Shown: positions 1 to 8,800 of the stretch, one piece after another | Layout: the number at the start of each line of letters is the position of its first letter | Position numbering within the stretch: position 1 is the stretch's first letter | Assembly: GCA_017854795.1 (NCBI GenBank) | Contig: JAFMHB010000011.1 | Span: 43,131-85,268, forward strand | Origin: Candidatus Nanopelagicales bacterium | Lineage (GTDB): Bacteria; Actinomycetota; Actinomycetes; S36-B12 | Direction of reading: 5' to 3' | Length of the DNA stretch: 42,138 nt | Notes under the pieces: generated by a model | Database searches by the model: none | What the model was told of the DNA's origin: nothing | The model's input: the letters and a program-made list of their open reading frames with translations, nothing else | Program-made: the position numbers and the translations under genes

Positions 1-1142
1 TGAATGCTCACCCAGTGACCCGACATGCCAACAACAATGATTGTTCGCTGCGGGTCATTGGCTGTTTCTAGGCCCGCGGCAGCGAGAGCACCAAGGGTGT
101 TTTTCCTGTGTTCATCCCCCGTAATAATCACAATCGGGCCGCGAGATGTGTCCTGGTTTGGGTTACGTTGCTGAAAATTCACCAAGTTTTCCGGCCATGC
201 GACAACAAAACGTGTGCCTTCAGGGTCTGGAATTCCTAGAAAATTGCTTGCCTGCGAGCTGGTGTAGTGGGAATTAGTGAGAAAGGTGTCGTAAGTCCGC
301 AGTGCGTCAATCTGGGAGCCGTACTCACCACGAGTGAAGTGATACTTCAGGTAGACCGCGGGGTAGTGCAAAGGAATGAAGTCGTGCACCATCGCGATCT
401 TGTGCGCATTGGAATGAAGGACAGGCAGGATTGGCTGCAATGACGCTGTCATAGGTGAAGGTTCAAAAAAGGCACAAAATTCGACCGCGCGCTCGGGTGT
501 TACCCTCCGAATTTGCTCGCATTCACCCACCGTCTGCGAATCGAGTTCCGCTAACGCCGGGTCAATGAGGAGAACCAGTCGTTGATCACCGAAATCCTTT
601 CGAATCTGCTCCAATGCGACATACGCGTATCGACCAATGCCACGGGTTGCATACTGTGCGGCTTGCAGGCAACGTGCGTCAAAGAGAATTTTGTTTCCCG
701 TAACCTGAATTGTCGAACCCTTGGTGAAAAGATCTAATCTGTTTCGCAAGTGGGTTTCAATCCGACCGATTTCGTCCTCGAGGCCGTCTAATCTCTCACT
801 TAGTTCCCGATCACTATCCCGATCACTTTCCCCGAGCCAGGTCCGCGCATATTGTGCATCTACTTCAGTGAAACCCAGTGGATCCAAACCACCCTTGGGT
901 GGAACACATGAATTATTGGGATTCATCCAAGTTGGTACGACAACACTGTCGGACGAATTTGGATCAAGAAAAGCGGGGAGCGTGTAGGTAACAAGTGCCT
1001 GCTCAACGAGGTGAAGGTGGCGGCGGCGCACCAATCGACGCTGCACCGGAGGAGGCATTTTGTTCAGTGCCAACTTGCCCCAATAAATCGCAACCTTGGG
1101 GCTCTTTTTCACTTTGTCAGAAAAAGACTCACCGGGCGCCAT
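1..1142 (-). CDS. GT4-family glycosyltransferase, 3'-truncated by window edge
   Basis: An open frame runs from ATG at 1142 off the left edge, giving about 380 visible residues. The first ~145 residues are basic and then charged, with a short helical stretch (SERLDGLEDEIGRIE). A typical GT4 N-terminal domain then starts at FDARCLQAAQYATRGIGRYA, followed by MVHDFIPLHYP and TNSHYTSSQA, the usual acceptor-side motifs. The visible end (ITGDEHRKNTLGALAAA) is the start of the donor-binding Rossmann half, so the catalytic EX7E motif is outside the window. It lies 16 nt after the upstream gene, with AAGG eight nt before the ATG. By family it should transfer a nucleotide-sugar residue to a lipid-linked polysaccharide on the cytoplasmic face. 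The sugar is unknown; its place after the gmd pair makes a GDP-sugar donor plausible, but that is inference. Confidence 0.85.
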   Translation of the reverse strand, partial: MAPGESFSDKVKKSPKVAIYWGKLALNKMPPPVQRRLVRRRHLHLVEQALVTYTLPAFLDPNSSDSVVVPTWMNPNNSCVPPKGGLDPLGFTEVDAQYARTWLGESDRDSDRELSERLDGLEDEIGRIETHLRNRLDLFTKGSTIQVTGNKILFDARCLQAAQYATRGIGRYAYVALEQIRKDFGDQRLVLLIDPALAELDSQTVGECEQIRRVTPERAVEFCAFFEPSPMTASLQPILPVLHSNAHKIAMVHDFIPLHYPAVYLKYHFTRGEYGSQIDALRTYDTFLTNSHYTSSQASNFLGIPDPEGTRFVVAWPENLVNFQQRNPNQDTSRGPIVIITGDEHRKNTLGALAAAGLETANDPQRTIIVVGMSGHWVSI

Positions 1143-1158
1143 GATTAAACCTTAGCTT

Positions 1159-2166
1159 TCACGCGGTGGGGTCGCGCCAAAGCGCGTTCCGATCTTTCAA
1201 CAATTCAAGGTCGTAGTGAACCATTTTGGTGGCAATCTGATCGAAGTCAACCGTGTGACGCCAACCAAGTTCAATGTACGCCTTACGACTGTCCCCAACG
1301 AGTAGGTTCGTGTCCACCTTGCGCAGGTTGTCACTTGTGCTGACCACGTAATCCTGCCAGTTTGTGATTCCCACAGCGGCAAAAGCGCGTTGAACAAAAA
1401 ACGAGAGTCGGTGCGAGATCCCTGTGGCCAAGATGAAATTGCTGGGAGAGGGAGCGCCAAGCATGAGCCGCATGCATCTCACGTAATCCGGGGCCCAACC
1501 CCAGTCGCGAGCAACTTCAATGTCACCGAGTTCCAAAATGTCTTGCTGTCCTTGGGAAATTTTGGCCACCGCCATTGAAATCTTGCGAGTGACAAAACCT
1601 TCACCGCGTAATGGTGACTCGTGGTTGTACAAAATCGCAGCGGTTGCGAACAAGCCCTGTTCCTCCCGCGCACTTTTAAGCAGTGCGATTACTTCTGCTT
1701 TTGATTGCGCGTATGGTGATTTGGGTTCAGGAATGCTTTCCTCATTTTGCGGGGCTTTGTCGACGCCTTCAAAGATTGTTCCACTTGCTGCCGCAACTAA
1801 TTTCGGTGATTTGGAATTCCTTTGGAGTGTTTCCATGCCGCGCAAAATTGCTTGAACGGATCCCACGTTGACCTCATGGGTGAGTTCAGGATTGTTCACT
1901 GATTCAACAATTGAACTAATTCCACCGAAGTTGTAAATCTCGTCAGGGTTAGTGTCAACAACTGTTTTTTCCATGTGGTCTTGGTCGCTGAGTTCCACCT
2001 CAAGGATTCTCACCTCAGGTGCGTAACGCAGTAGCGTGTCGGCGCCGGTTCCCGGCTTAATGAGTCCCGTGACCTGACAACCCTCATTAATTAATATTTG
2101 GGACAGGATCGTTCCGTCTTGTCCGGCAACACCGGTGATCAAAGCTTTCTTGGATTTGTCAGGCAT
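1159..2166 (-). CDS. GDP-mannose 4,6-dehydratase-like SDR paralog with altered active site
   Basis: 335-residue extended short-chain dehydrogenase, clearly a paralog of the gene just upstream. It keeps the Rossmann motif GVAGQDG (residues 12-18), the YAQSK catalytic pair (Tyr152, Lys156) and the GMD signature region NHESPLRGEGFVTRKI. It has lost the [11 protein letters not shown] motif: ungapped alignment puts Gly129 and Ile131 where GMD has its catalytic Thr and Glu. The Arg-Arg NADP-phosphate contact (VRRSSS in GMD) is replaced by IKPGTG. Dehydratase chemistry is therefore doubtful. A GDP-4-keto-6-deoxymannose reductase (Rmd-like, giving GDP-rhamnose), an epimerase, or a non-catalytic partner of Gmd are all possible. 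It starts 8 nt after gmd and is surely co-transcribed with it. Confidence 0.85.
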   Translation of the reverse strand: MPDKSKKALITGVAGQDGTILSQILINEGCQVTGLIKPGTGADTLLRYAPEVRILEVELSDQDHMEKTVVDTNPDEIYNFGGISSIVESVNNPELTHEVNVGSVQAILRGMETLQRNSKSPKLVAAASGTIFEGVDKAPQNEESIPEPKSPYAQSKAEVIALLKSAREEQGLFATAAILYNHESPLRGEGFVTRKISMAVAKISQGQQDILELGDIEVARDWGWAPDYVRCMRLMLGAPSPSNFILATGISHRLSFFVQRAFAAVGITNWQDYVVSTSDNLRKVDTNLLVGDSRKAYIELGWRHTVDFDQIATKMVHYDLELLKDRNALWRDPTA

Positions 2167-2174
2167 TGTGGTGT

Positions 2175-3179
2175 CTAAAACTGCCCCTCGGAAGCGCCCT
2201 CAAGACGAGCAATATCGGCGTCGACCATGATTTTTGCCAACTCGGGTGGGTGCACCTTGGCTTCCCAACCCAACTTGGCTTTTGCTTTGCCGGCATCTCC
2301 GATTAATTCATCAACTTCGGTTGGGCGCAGGAACTTGGGATCGAACTTGACGTAGTCCTCCCAATTCAAACCAGCATGCTCAAAAGCCAATGACAGGAAA
2401 TCCTTGATCGTGTAAGCGGTGCCGGTGGCAAGAACGAAGTCGTCGGGCTCACTGGCCTGCAACATGCGCCACATGCCATCGGTGTATTCGGGTGCGTAGC
2501 CCCAGTCGCGAACGGAGTCGAGGTTTCCCATCCATAATTCGCTTTGTAGACCCTTTTTGATTTTCGCAACCGCCATGGTGATCTTTCGGGTCACAAATGT
2601 TTCACCACGTCTCGGTGATTCGTGATTAAACAGTTGACCGTTGACGGCGAACATGTCATAAGCCTCACGGTAATTCCGAGTGATCCAATAGCTATACACC
2701 TTGGCTGCACCGTACGGGCTGCGTGGGTAAAAAGGTGTTTCCTCGTTTTGCGGGGGTGGGCTCGCACCGAACATCTCACTGGTGCTGGCCTGGTAGAACC
2801 GAATTGACTTGTCGACACTGCGAATCGCTTCGAGGACATTCAGAGTTGAAATTCCCGTGGCCTCAGCGGTGTAGAGGGGCTCGTCAAATGACACCCGAAC
2901 GTGGGACTGCGCTGCCAGGTTGTAGACCTCGTGGGGGTGAAGCTCGGAAATCAACTGGTGGATCCGAGCCGCATCCGTTACGTCGCCGTAGTGCAAATAC
3001 AGGTTCTTGCCCGGTAGGTGGTCGTCGTGGTGCAGGTGGTCGATCCGACCCCGGTTAAAACTCGAGGAACGGCGGACCAGCCCGTGGACTTCATAGCCTT
3101 TATCCAGCAACTGCTGGGCCATGTAGGAGCCGTCTTGACCGGTTACACCGGTAATCAAGGCACGTTTGGGCTGCGTCAC
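2175..3179 (-). CDS. gmd: GDP-mannose 4,6-dehydratase
   Basis: 334 residues, close to the normal length for GMD. It converts GDP-D-mannose to GDP-4-keto-6-deoxy-D-mannose using bound NADP, the first step to GDP-fucose, GDP-rhamnose and related sugars. All diagnostic parts are visible: GVTGQDG at the N terminus, [12 protein letters not shown] for the NADP phosphate, ASTSEMFG with Thr133 and Glu135, YGAAK with Tyr156 and Lys160, and [16 protein letters not shown]. The start is GTG at 3179, supported by GGAGGAAAT just upstream; this is one of the clearer Shine-Dalgarno sites in the locus. It heads a minus-strand operon with its paralog and a glycosyltransferase. The next enzyme for GDP-fucose, an fcl gene, lies about 25 kb away at 27989. 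Confidence 0.97.
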   Translation of the reverse strand: MTQPKRALITGVTGQDGSYMAQQLLDKGYEVHGLVRRSSSFNRGRIDHLHHDDHLPGKNLYLHYGDVTDAARIHQLISELHPHEVYNLAAQSHVRVSFDEPLYTAEATGISTLNVLEAIRSVDKSIRFYQASTSEMFGASPPPQNEETPFYPRSPYGAAKVYSYWITRNYREAYDMFAVNGQLFNHESPRRGETFVTRKITMAVAKIKKGLQSELWMGNLDSVRDWGYAPEYTDGMWRMLQASEPDDFVLATGTAYTIKDFLSLAFEHAGLNWEDYVKFDPKFLRPTEVDELIGDAGKAKAKLGWEAKVHPPELAKIMVDADIARLEGASEGQF

Positions 3180-3297
3180 AATTTCCTCCGAGCGGGTGTT
3201 TTTCTGGGTGAATCGATATCCGGCTAAGCCTATCGCGCACGGGTGGCTGCCCCTACGTTCATCAGTGGTTTATGAGGGCATTGATGTCGCGGGTGGG

Positions 3298-3303
3298 TAG
3301 GCT
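3298..3303 (+). promoter_or_regulatory. -10 element of a leaderless promoter (TAGGCT)
   Basis: TAGGCT is followed by exactly six nt (GAATTC) and then ATG at 3310. There is no Shine-Dalgarno. This spacing places transcription start at or next to the start codon, as in actinobacterial leaderless genes. The same TANNNT-N6-start layout occurs at several other genes here. Confidence 0.65.
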
Positions 3304-3309
3304 GAATTC

Positions 3310-4191
3310 ATGAGTGCGGTAGTGAACCCTTCTGTCTTAGCACTCATTGCCACCTATTCACCCGACTCTCACCTGCTTGCCCTGGTTACCGACATGAGTG
3401 CGCAGGGAATTGAGGTTGTCGTCTCTGACGACGCATCTCCGTGTACCGCTGACCCGGTGCTGCGGGATTGTGGTCTTGTTCCCGGAGTAACCGTGATTCG
3501 TCACGCTCACAATGAAGGAATTGCACGTGGGTTAAATGAAGGCCTGCGCTCAGCACATGATTCTGGGTGTCGCTGGCTGCTCACCTGTGACCAGGACTCG
3601 CAATTCCCCGAAACCTACGTTGCCGATATTTCCTCATATGCACAATCAATTGATTCCCTATGGGAAGACTCGGTGCGGGTGGGTGCTGTTGGCGCCGGAA
3701 TTGTGATCAATGCAAGCGGGCAATTGAAGTACCCGATCACACGGGTTGCCGGCGCCTCTGGTCCGGTTGACGTCACCGAAGAAGTAATTGCATCGGGGAC
3801 ACTCTGGAATGTTGAGGCTCTCCTTGAAGTCGGTGGGTTTGATGAATCTCTGGGCCTTGACGCAGTTGATGCCGCCGCGTGCTTGCGTCTGCGTGAAGCT
3901 GGTTACCGCGTTGTTGTAGCGCCCGGGGTCCGCATGGAACACGAGTTGGGTAACTCACATTCGGTTCAACTTCTGGGTCGTACCGTCTTGGCAACCGGTC
4001 ACAGTGGTGCGCGCAGGGCCACCATGATGCGCAACCGACTGCATTTGGCACCGGCTGAATTTCGGCAATCCCCCAAGCACGCGTTTCGCACTCTGCGTCG
4101 AGTAAGTGTCAACGCATTGATGGGTGCAACCGTTGAAGGGGATCGGTGGGAAAAAGTAAAGGGAAGTATCAGAGGAATTCGTAAAAAGTAG
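3310..4191 (+). CDS. GT2-family glycosyltransferase, rhamnosyltransferase-like
   Basis: 293 residues with a GT-A fold. The N-terminal core reads ALIATYSP, then VVVSDDASP (first Asp pair), HNEGIARGLNEG, and LLTCDQDSQF, where DQDS is the metal- and nucleotide-binding motif common in rhamnosyltransferases of the RfbF/WbbL type. GGFDESLGLDAVDAAACLRLREAGYRV is the usual acceptor-side region. No membrane segment is evident, so it should act on the cytoplasmic membrane surface. It is the only plus-strand gene among minus-strand neighbours, with its own leaderless-type promoter, and it ends 2 nt from the converging GT4 gene. dTDP-rhamnose as donor fits the rfbC gene at 14658 but is inference. Confidence 0.85.
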   Translation: MSAVVNPSVLALIATYSPDSHLLALVTDMSAQGIEVVVSDDASPCTADPVLRDCGLVPGVTVIRHAHNEGIARGLNEGLRSAHDSGCRWLLTCDQDSQFPETYVADISSYAQSIDSLWEDSVRVGAVGAGIVINASGQLKYPITRVAGASGPVDVTEEVIASGTLWNVEALLEVGGFDESLGLDAVDAAACLRLREAGYRVVVAPGVRMEHELGNSHSVQLLGRTVLATGHSGARRATMMRNRLHLAPAEFRQSPKHAFRTLRRVSVNALMGATVEGDRWEKVKGSIRGIRKK

Positions 4192-4193
4192 TG

Positions 4194-5846
4194 CTAATTG
4201 CGGGTGAGCTTATTTTTCACCCGGCGCGCTTTTTCACTCGCCCGCCAGACCTTGCTGTTCAACACTGAGGCAAGGGCTGCGGTATCGCCGGTCGCCGAAC
4301 CAACTGCACTTGTGAGTACGGGTGGCATTGCGCTGATGTAGAAAAAGAACTCGGTCAGTTCGGTGGCAAACCTCTCCCACGTCAGTCCCGCAATAACTTG
4401 CTGCAGGGTGGCAACCCGCTGACCCGCAAAGTCTGCGTCGGTGAGCAACTGGACAAGGTCGGTTGCGTAATCCTCTGGTGACCAGTTCTTTGGCCCTGTC
4501 GTGACTCGGGTTAATTCGGCGAGCGGGCCAAAGGTGGTAAATGTTGACGGGGTGCCAAAGACTGCAGCTTCATAGGGAACAAAACCGAACCCTTCAGCAC
4601 TTGACGGGTAAAGGGCAACAGCTGAGTTAGCAAGGAGCCACTGTCGAACTTCGTCACTGACATGACCGAGCTCAAATACTTTCCCACGAAGATCGGTGTG
4701 TTTTTTAAGGAGCACTTCTTCGCGGTCCCGTGAGCTACTACTTTTTACATGCAGTCCCGCAAGTACGAGATCGCACTGAATACCTTGTTGTAATACAAGT
4801 TGCCAAGCCTGGATTGCAAGGTCGCGGTTTTTGTGACTGAAGTCGTTACCCAGAACGAGAAGAAATGGCTTGCTACCCAAACCTGCAGGAATGTCCATAG
4901 GATGAATGTTGGTTGTCTCTGACGCACTTGGTGCGCTCAAGTGATCAAGGCCCAACGGAATTGGTTTGATTCGCTTCGTTTGTAGCAGCGGCACTTCTTG
5001 GTAGAGGCGTTTGGCAACGTCAGCACTAATTGTTGTGATGCCGTCAACACTTAAGGCGACACGTCGTTGCAATGAGCGGTAAGCGGCCCAGCCTTGCTCA
5101 CTGCCGTGATAGCGGGGAATGTCATAGGCGATCAAATCAAGATAGGTGGTGACAATTCGTCTGCCTAACTGACGGGCACTACCGATATCAACGCGTTGGT
5201 CAATTTGATTCGGGTACCAAATTACATCGGCTGGGTTAGTGCCTTCCTCATCTGATTCAAGGGTGACGCCGCTAATTTCAGTGAGGTGTTCGGCGTAACC
5301 GGGTAGTTCTTTTAATCCGATTAATCTGATGCTTGAGATTTTCGGGTTCGCAGCGAGGGCTTCAATCGCAGCGGTTGTGAGCACCTGGGCACCCGTCTGG
5401 TGCGGACCAAGCCAAGTGACATCTATTGCGATTGTTAAGGTTTTGGGCTCAGGTCGCGCGTCAGTCTCGTGGAATTGTGAGCTGCTGGGATCGGTGCGCT
5501 CGCGCTGATCAAGCTGCGGGTCGGGGAGTTGCGATTCGGCGGTTTTCACATCGCGGTCGGCCAGTACGTACCAGTCGTGCCAGAAACCGCGACTACTGCG
5601 CTCTTCCGCCCAATCGCTGAGTTCACCGGTTAATTCCAATTCGGTTGTGATCAGGGTTACTGGACCTGCAGGACCCGTTGCGCGCGTGAAGTGGGCATCA
5701 CGTGAACCGGGATAGATCGAGACGCTAACAATTCGCGGGTCCGTGTCAAAACGATCAAGCATGTTCTGTAGGCGGTCCATGGTGAGCAGTGATTCTTGTC
5801 CCACGGCAATTACTTTGCGGCCGCCTCGGGTTTTAAGTTCCTTCAT
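4194..5846 (-). CDS. GT4-family glycosyltransferase with N-terminal extension
   Basis: 550 residues, longer than a normal GT4 enzyme (about 370-400). The GT4 part begins near residue 135 with IAIDVTWLGPHQTGAQVLTTAAIEAL and continues through TISADVAKRLYQEVP, FLLVLGNDFSHKNRDLAIQA, ELGHVSDEVRQWLLANSAVALYPSSAEGFGFVPYEAA (the EX7E-like donor site). The N-terminal ~130 residues contain a short alpha/beta stretch (KVIAVGQESLLTMDRLQNML, VSVSIYPGSRDAHF) that I do not recognise; it could be a degenerate glycosyltransferase half or a partner-binding domain. The ATG overlaps the stop of the upstream GT2 gene by one base (TAATG), a typical coupling arrangement. Confidence 0.87.
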   Translation of the reverse strand: MKELKTRGGRKVIAVGQESLLTMDRLQNMLDRFDTDPRIVSVSIYPGSRDAHFTRATGPAGPVTLITTELELTGELSDWAEERSSRGFWHDWYVLADRDVKTAESQLPDPQLDQRERTDPSSSQFHETDARPEPKTLTIAIDVTWLGPHQTGAQVLTTAAIEALAANPKISSIRLIGLKELPGYAEHLTEISGVTLESDEEGTNPADVIWYPNQIDQRVDIGSARQLGRRIVTTYLDLIAYDIPRYHGSEQGWAAYRSLQRRVALSVDGITTISADVAKRLYQEVPLLQTKRIKPIPLGLDHLSAPSASETTNIHPMDIPAGLGSKPFLLVLGNDFSHKNRDLAIQAWQLVLQQGIQCDLVLAGLHVKSSSSRDREEVLLKKHTDLRGKVFELGHVSDEVRQWLLANSAVALYPSSAEGFGFVPYEAAVFGTPSTFTTFGPLAELTRVTTGPKNWSPEDYATDLVQLLTDADFAGQRVATLQQVIAGLTWERFATELTEFFFYISAMPPVLTSAVGSATGDTAALASVLNSKVWRASEKARRVKNKLTRN

Positions 5847-7567
5847 TACTTCGCCTCATACATTCGATCAAGCTCGGTCTTTAGTGCAACAGAGTAATAG
5901 GGATCAACCTGATATTTGGCACTCCAACGCTGCGCAAAAAGTTGTGCCTCGGTCGGGTCTGACTTTTTGCGGATTATCGATGCCCCTTCGTGGTGGGTGA
6001 AATGCGCATAGGGTGTCCAAGCAACGCGGTACCCGAGCTCACGCATGCGCAAGCAAAAATCAACGTCGTTGAAATCACGCGCAAAGTCGGTGTCGAAACC
6101 GCTCAATTGATCAAAGAGCTCGGTTCGCACTAGGAGCACTGCTGCTGTTACTGCGCTGTAGTTGCGCGGGGTCAGGGTTGCGCCGAAATAGCCGTATTCA
6201 TTACCGCTCTTGGCAATCCACGGGTGGGTTGGACCACTTGGCAGCATCACCATCCCAACATGCTGCAACCGGCCGTCGGGGTAGGTCAGCTTCGCGCCGG
6301 TAATTCCCACACCGCGGTTTTGCCCAACTTCAAGCAGGCGGGTGATCGGTGCAGGTTCAGCGACCGTCGTGTCGTCATTGAGCAGTAACAGGTATTCCCC
6401 AGTTGCTGCTGTACGACCAAGGTTGATCGCTTCCGCGAAATTGAAATTCGTGGTGTTATAGACAATCTGTTGGTCAGCTCCGGGGATTGGTGCCAACTCA
6501 CCGGTAGTGACCACAATTACTTCGAACTCCGTTTGGGTTTCTGTTTCCCGCAAGGTCGCAATTGCCTTATTGACCAAAGGGATACCGGTTTTGGGGTCCT
6601 TTGTACCAATTGTTGGAATGATCACCGAGACTCTTGTTGGTTTCATTATTTTCGGATGTACCTGATTGAGTCCTTTAACCGCTGAAGGCGCCACTTCGCC
6701 GCCTCCGTAATTGTTTTTGATGAAATCAGTTTGGGCGCGGGCCGCGGACTGCTGGGCCCAAGGCTTCGCGTCAATACTTTGTGCGGTGCTCTCACTCCAA
6801 CTACGCCAGTGGTACAGCGGCAACGGAATGTGAACTACGTTGGTTAAGTTGGGAAGTAGACGCAAGGCAAGATCAAAGTCTTGTGCACCATCCATCTCAC
6901 TTCGAAAGCCTTTTTCGGCTTTCACCAATGCTGTCTTGAAAATTGTGAAGTGACACAGGTACATCTGCGTCAGCAACAATTCCGGTGAGAAATCGGGTTT
7001 GCAATACAACTCGAAGTGCTTGCCCTTGGTATCGATCTTGTCTTCATCAGAATAAATAATTTGTGCTTCCGGATTTTTGTCGATCGCTTCGGAGAACACT
7101 TCACATGCAGTTGGGTTGAGGCGATCATCGTGATCGAGCCAACCAAAATACTCAGTGGTGACCGAATCTAATGCCCTGTTTTGAGCTGCGGAGATCCCTC
7201 CGTTTTCACCCCTGATTACCGTGATCCGTTGATCATTTGCGTGTTGGGCCGTGAACCGATCGAGGTAGCCGGTGATTTCCGGGGTAGTTGACCCGTCATC
7301 ACTCACCACGAGCTGCCAGTTACGAGCCGTTTGGTTCAGGACCGATTCCAAACATTGCTGCAAAAAAGTCAGTGGCGGGTTGTAGACCGGAACAATTACC
7401 GCGATTGTGTTCGTATTGTCAATTGATTGTGGGGTTGCGCTGTCCGTCGTTGCCAACCAGCGGCGATACACCTTGCCCACGGAACGTTCGTAGGCCTTAC
7501 GTCTTAGCCAACGCTTACCGCGGCCGGCATGCCAGCGCAGTTTTTGGTACGGGGTTGCATCACTCAT
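5846..7567 (-). CDS. Two-domain GT2 glycosyltransferase
   Basis: 573 residues with two GT2 domains in tandem. Domain 1 (about residues 50-290) has VIVPVYNPPLTFLQQCLESV, VVSDDGST, ENGGISAAQNRAL and the DXD-type WLDHDDRLNP. Domain 2 (about 310-560) has VSVIIPTIG, NFAEAINLGRTAATGEYLLLLNDDT, TGAKLTYPDGRLQHVGMV and FNDVDFCLRMRELGYRVAWTPYAHF. This layout is typical of O-antigen and rhamnan enzymes that add two sugars in turn. It follows the ABC-transporter ATPase gene by 9 nt and is coupled to the next GT4 gene, so export and chain extension are co-expressed. The linkage formed cannot be read from sequence. Confidence 0.9.
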   Translation of the reverse strand: MSDATPYQKLRWHAGRGKRWLRRKAYERSVGKVYRRWLATTDSATPQSIDNTNTIAVIVPVYNPPLTFLQQCLESVLNQTARNWQLVVSDDGSTTPEITGYLDRFTAQHANDQRITVIRGENGGISAAQNRALDSVTTEYFGWLDHDDRLNPTACEVFSEAIDKNPEAQIIYSDEDKIDTKGKHFELYCKPDFSPELLLTQMYLCHFTIFKTALVKAEKGFRSEMDGAQDFDLALRLLPNLTNVVHIPLPLYHWRSWSESTAQSIDAKPWAQQSAARAQTDFIKNNYGGGEVAPSAVKGLNQVHPKIMKPTRVSVIIPTIGTKDPKTGIPLVNKAIATLRETETQTEFEVIVVTTGELAPIPGADQQIVYNTTNFNFAEAINLGRTAATGEYLLLLNDDTTVAEPAPITRLLEVGQNRGVGITGAKLTYPDGRLQHVGMVMLPSGPTHPWIAKSGNEYGYFGATLTPRNYSAVTAAVLLVRTELFDQLSGFDTDFARDFNDVDFCLRMRELGYRVAWTPYAHFTHHEGASIIRKKSDPTEAQLFAQRWSAKYQVDPYYSVALKTELDRMYEAK

Positions 7568-7576
7568 GTTTTAGAT

Positions 7577-8800
7577 TCATTCCTGCAAAATAAATTGTGC
7601 GGGCAGTTCAACGAAACCTTGACCGATCTCACCGCGTTGACTTCGCACAGGGAACTCGAGGGCGTCACTCCAGTTGTCCAACAATTTCGCTCCGGTGTGA
7701 TCAAAGATGTCGATATGAATCCGGTATCGGCCAGGAAGCAGTGGCGTGTTCAGCAGGTCAACCAACACGGTGAAATCGCCGTCAACAACCCCTAAGTCCG
7801 TACCGAGTCGGTGGTTATTCAGCATTGTGACAAGGGCGCCACCTTCATGTTGAATAGCAAGGCGAACATTGGGTCCCAGTATCGACTCCTTGGCGTTCAA
7901 GGTCACAGCAAAGCGGGTTGTTGAACCGGTTTCAGAGTGATCCAATGGATTATTCTCGGCATCGCGCAATGCAATTGACCGGGTTCGAATCTGGCCGCTG
8001 CCCGCGCGCATACTGCCTTCATCATCGGCTCTATCCGCTGAAATCTCAGCATTACGAACAGACTCTTGGTTATTGACCCGCTCAAGATAAGAACGGATCA
8101 CCTTTGTTGCAGGCCCTGTTTCTTGAACCTGACCGTGTTCAAGCCAACTGATTTCGTCACACAAACTTTCCAGCTGACCCATACCGTGGCTCACCACAAT
8201 AATTGTTTTACCCGCCCGCCGCAGTGAATACAGGTGGTCTTCGCAGCGTCGTTGGAACTCTTCATCGCCAACCGCTAGAACTTCATCGACAATGAGAATG
8301 TCGGGTTTCATGTGAACGGCGACACTGAAACCGAGTCGCACGTACATCCCACTTGAGTAGTGCTTCACCGGGTCATTGATAAATTCCCGTAGTCCACTGA
8401 AGTCAATGATCGCTTGGGTTGAGTCGTCAATTTCTTTCCGGGACAAACCAAGGATTGAACCGTTGAGCCTGATGTTCTCCAGGCCCGTCATATCAGGGTG
8501 AAAACCTGCGCCCAGTTCAATGAGGGCGGCAAGGCGGCCATCAGTGTGGATCTTTCCCTCGGTCGGCCGGTAAATGCCTGACATGAGTTTGAGCAAAGTT
8601 GATTTACCGGACCCGTTGTGTCCGATCAACCCGAAAACACTGCCTTTAGGAATCTCAATATTGACGTCTTTGACCGCCCAGAAATCCTCCGAAGAGCGGG
8701 AACGCCCGCGAATAATTCGCTCTTTCAACGAGTTGCGTCGATCCACGTGGCGAATAAAGCGCTTGCTCACGTGTTGCAGGCTTACCGCGATATCGGTCAC
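7577..8800 (-). CDS. wzt: ABC transporter ATP-binding protein for polysaccharide export (Wzt type)
   Basis: 407 residues. The nucleotide-binding domain (1-245) has Walker A GHNGSGKST, the signature YSSGMYVRLGFS and Walker B ILIVDEVLAVGDEEFQ, followed by the H-loop VSHGMG; AVGDEEFQ is characteristic of the Wzt/TagH/RfbE subfamily. The C-terminal ~160 residues form a beta-rich region (SGQIRTRSIALRDAENNPLD, FAVTLNAKESILGPNVRLAIQHEGG), matching the Wzt carbohydrate-binding domain that recognises the finished glycan. The GTG start overlaps the permease stop as GTGA, so the pair is translationally coupled. The system would export undecaprenyl-linked polysaccharide. Specificity for a capped or methylated end is possible given the methyltransferase at 25637, but that is inference. 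Confidence 0.93.
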   Translation of the reverse strand: MTDIAVSLQHVSKRFIRHVDRRNSLKERIIRGRSRSSEDFWAVKDVNIEIPKGSVFGLIGHNGSGKSTLLKLMSGIYRPTEGKIHTDGRLAALIELGAGFHPDMTGLENIRLNGSILGLSRKEIDDSTQAIIDFSGLREFINDPVKHYSSGMYVRLGFSVAVHMKPDILIVDEVLAVGDEEFQRRCEDHLYSLRRAGKTIIVVSHGMGQLESLCDEISWLEHGQVQETGPATKVIRSYLERVNNQESVRNAEISADRADDEGSMRAGSGQIRTRSIALRDAENNPLDHSETGSTTRFAVTLNAKESILGPNVRLAIQHEGGALVTMLNNHRLGTDLGVVDGDFTVLVDLLNTPLLPGRYRIHIDIFDHTGAKLLDNWSDALEFPVRSQRGEIGQGFVELPAQFILQE

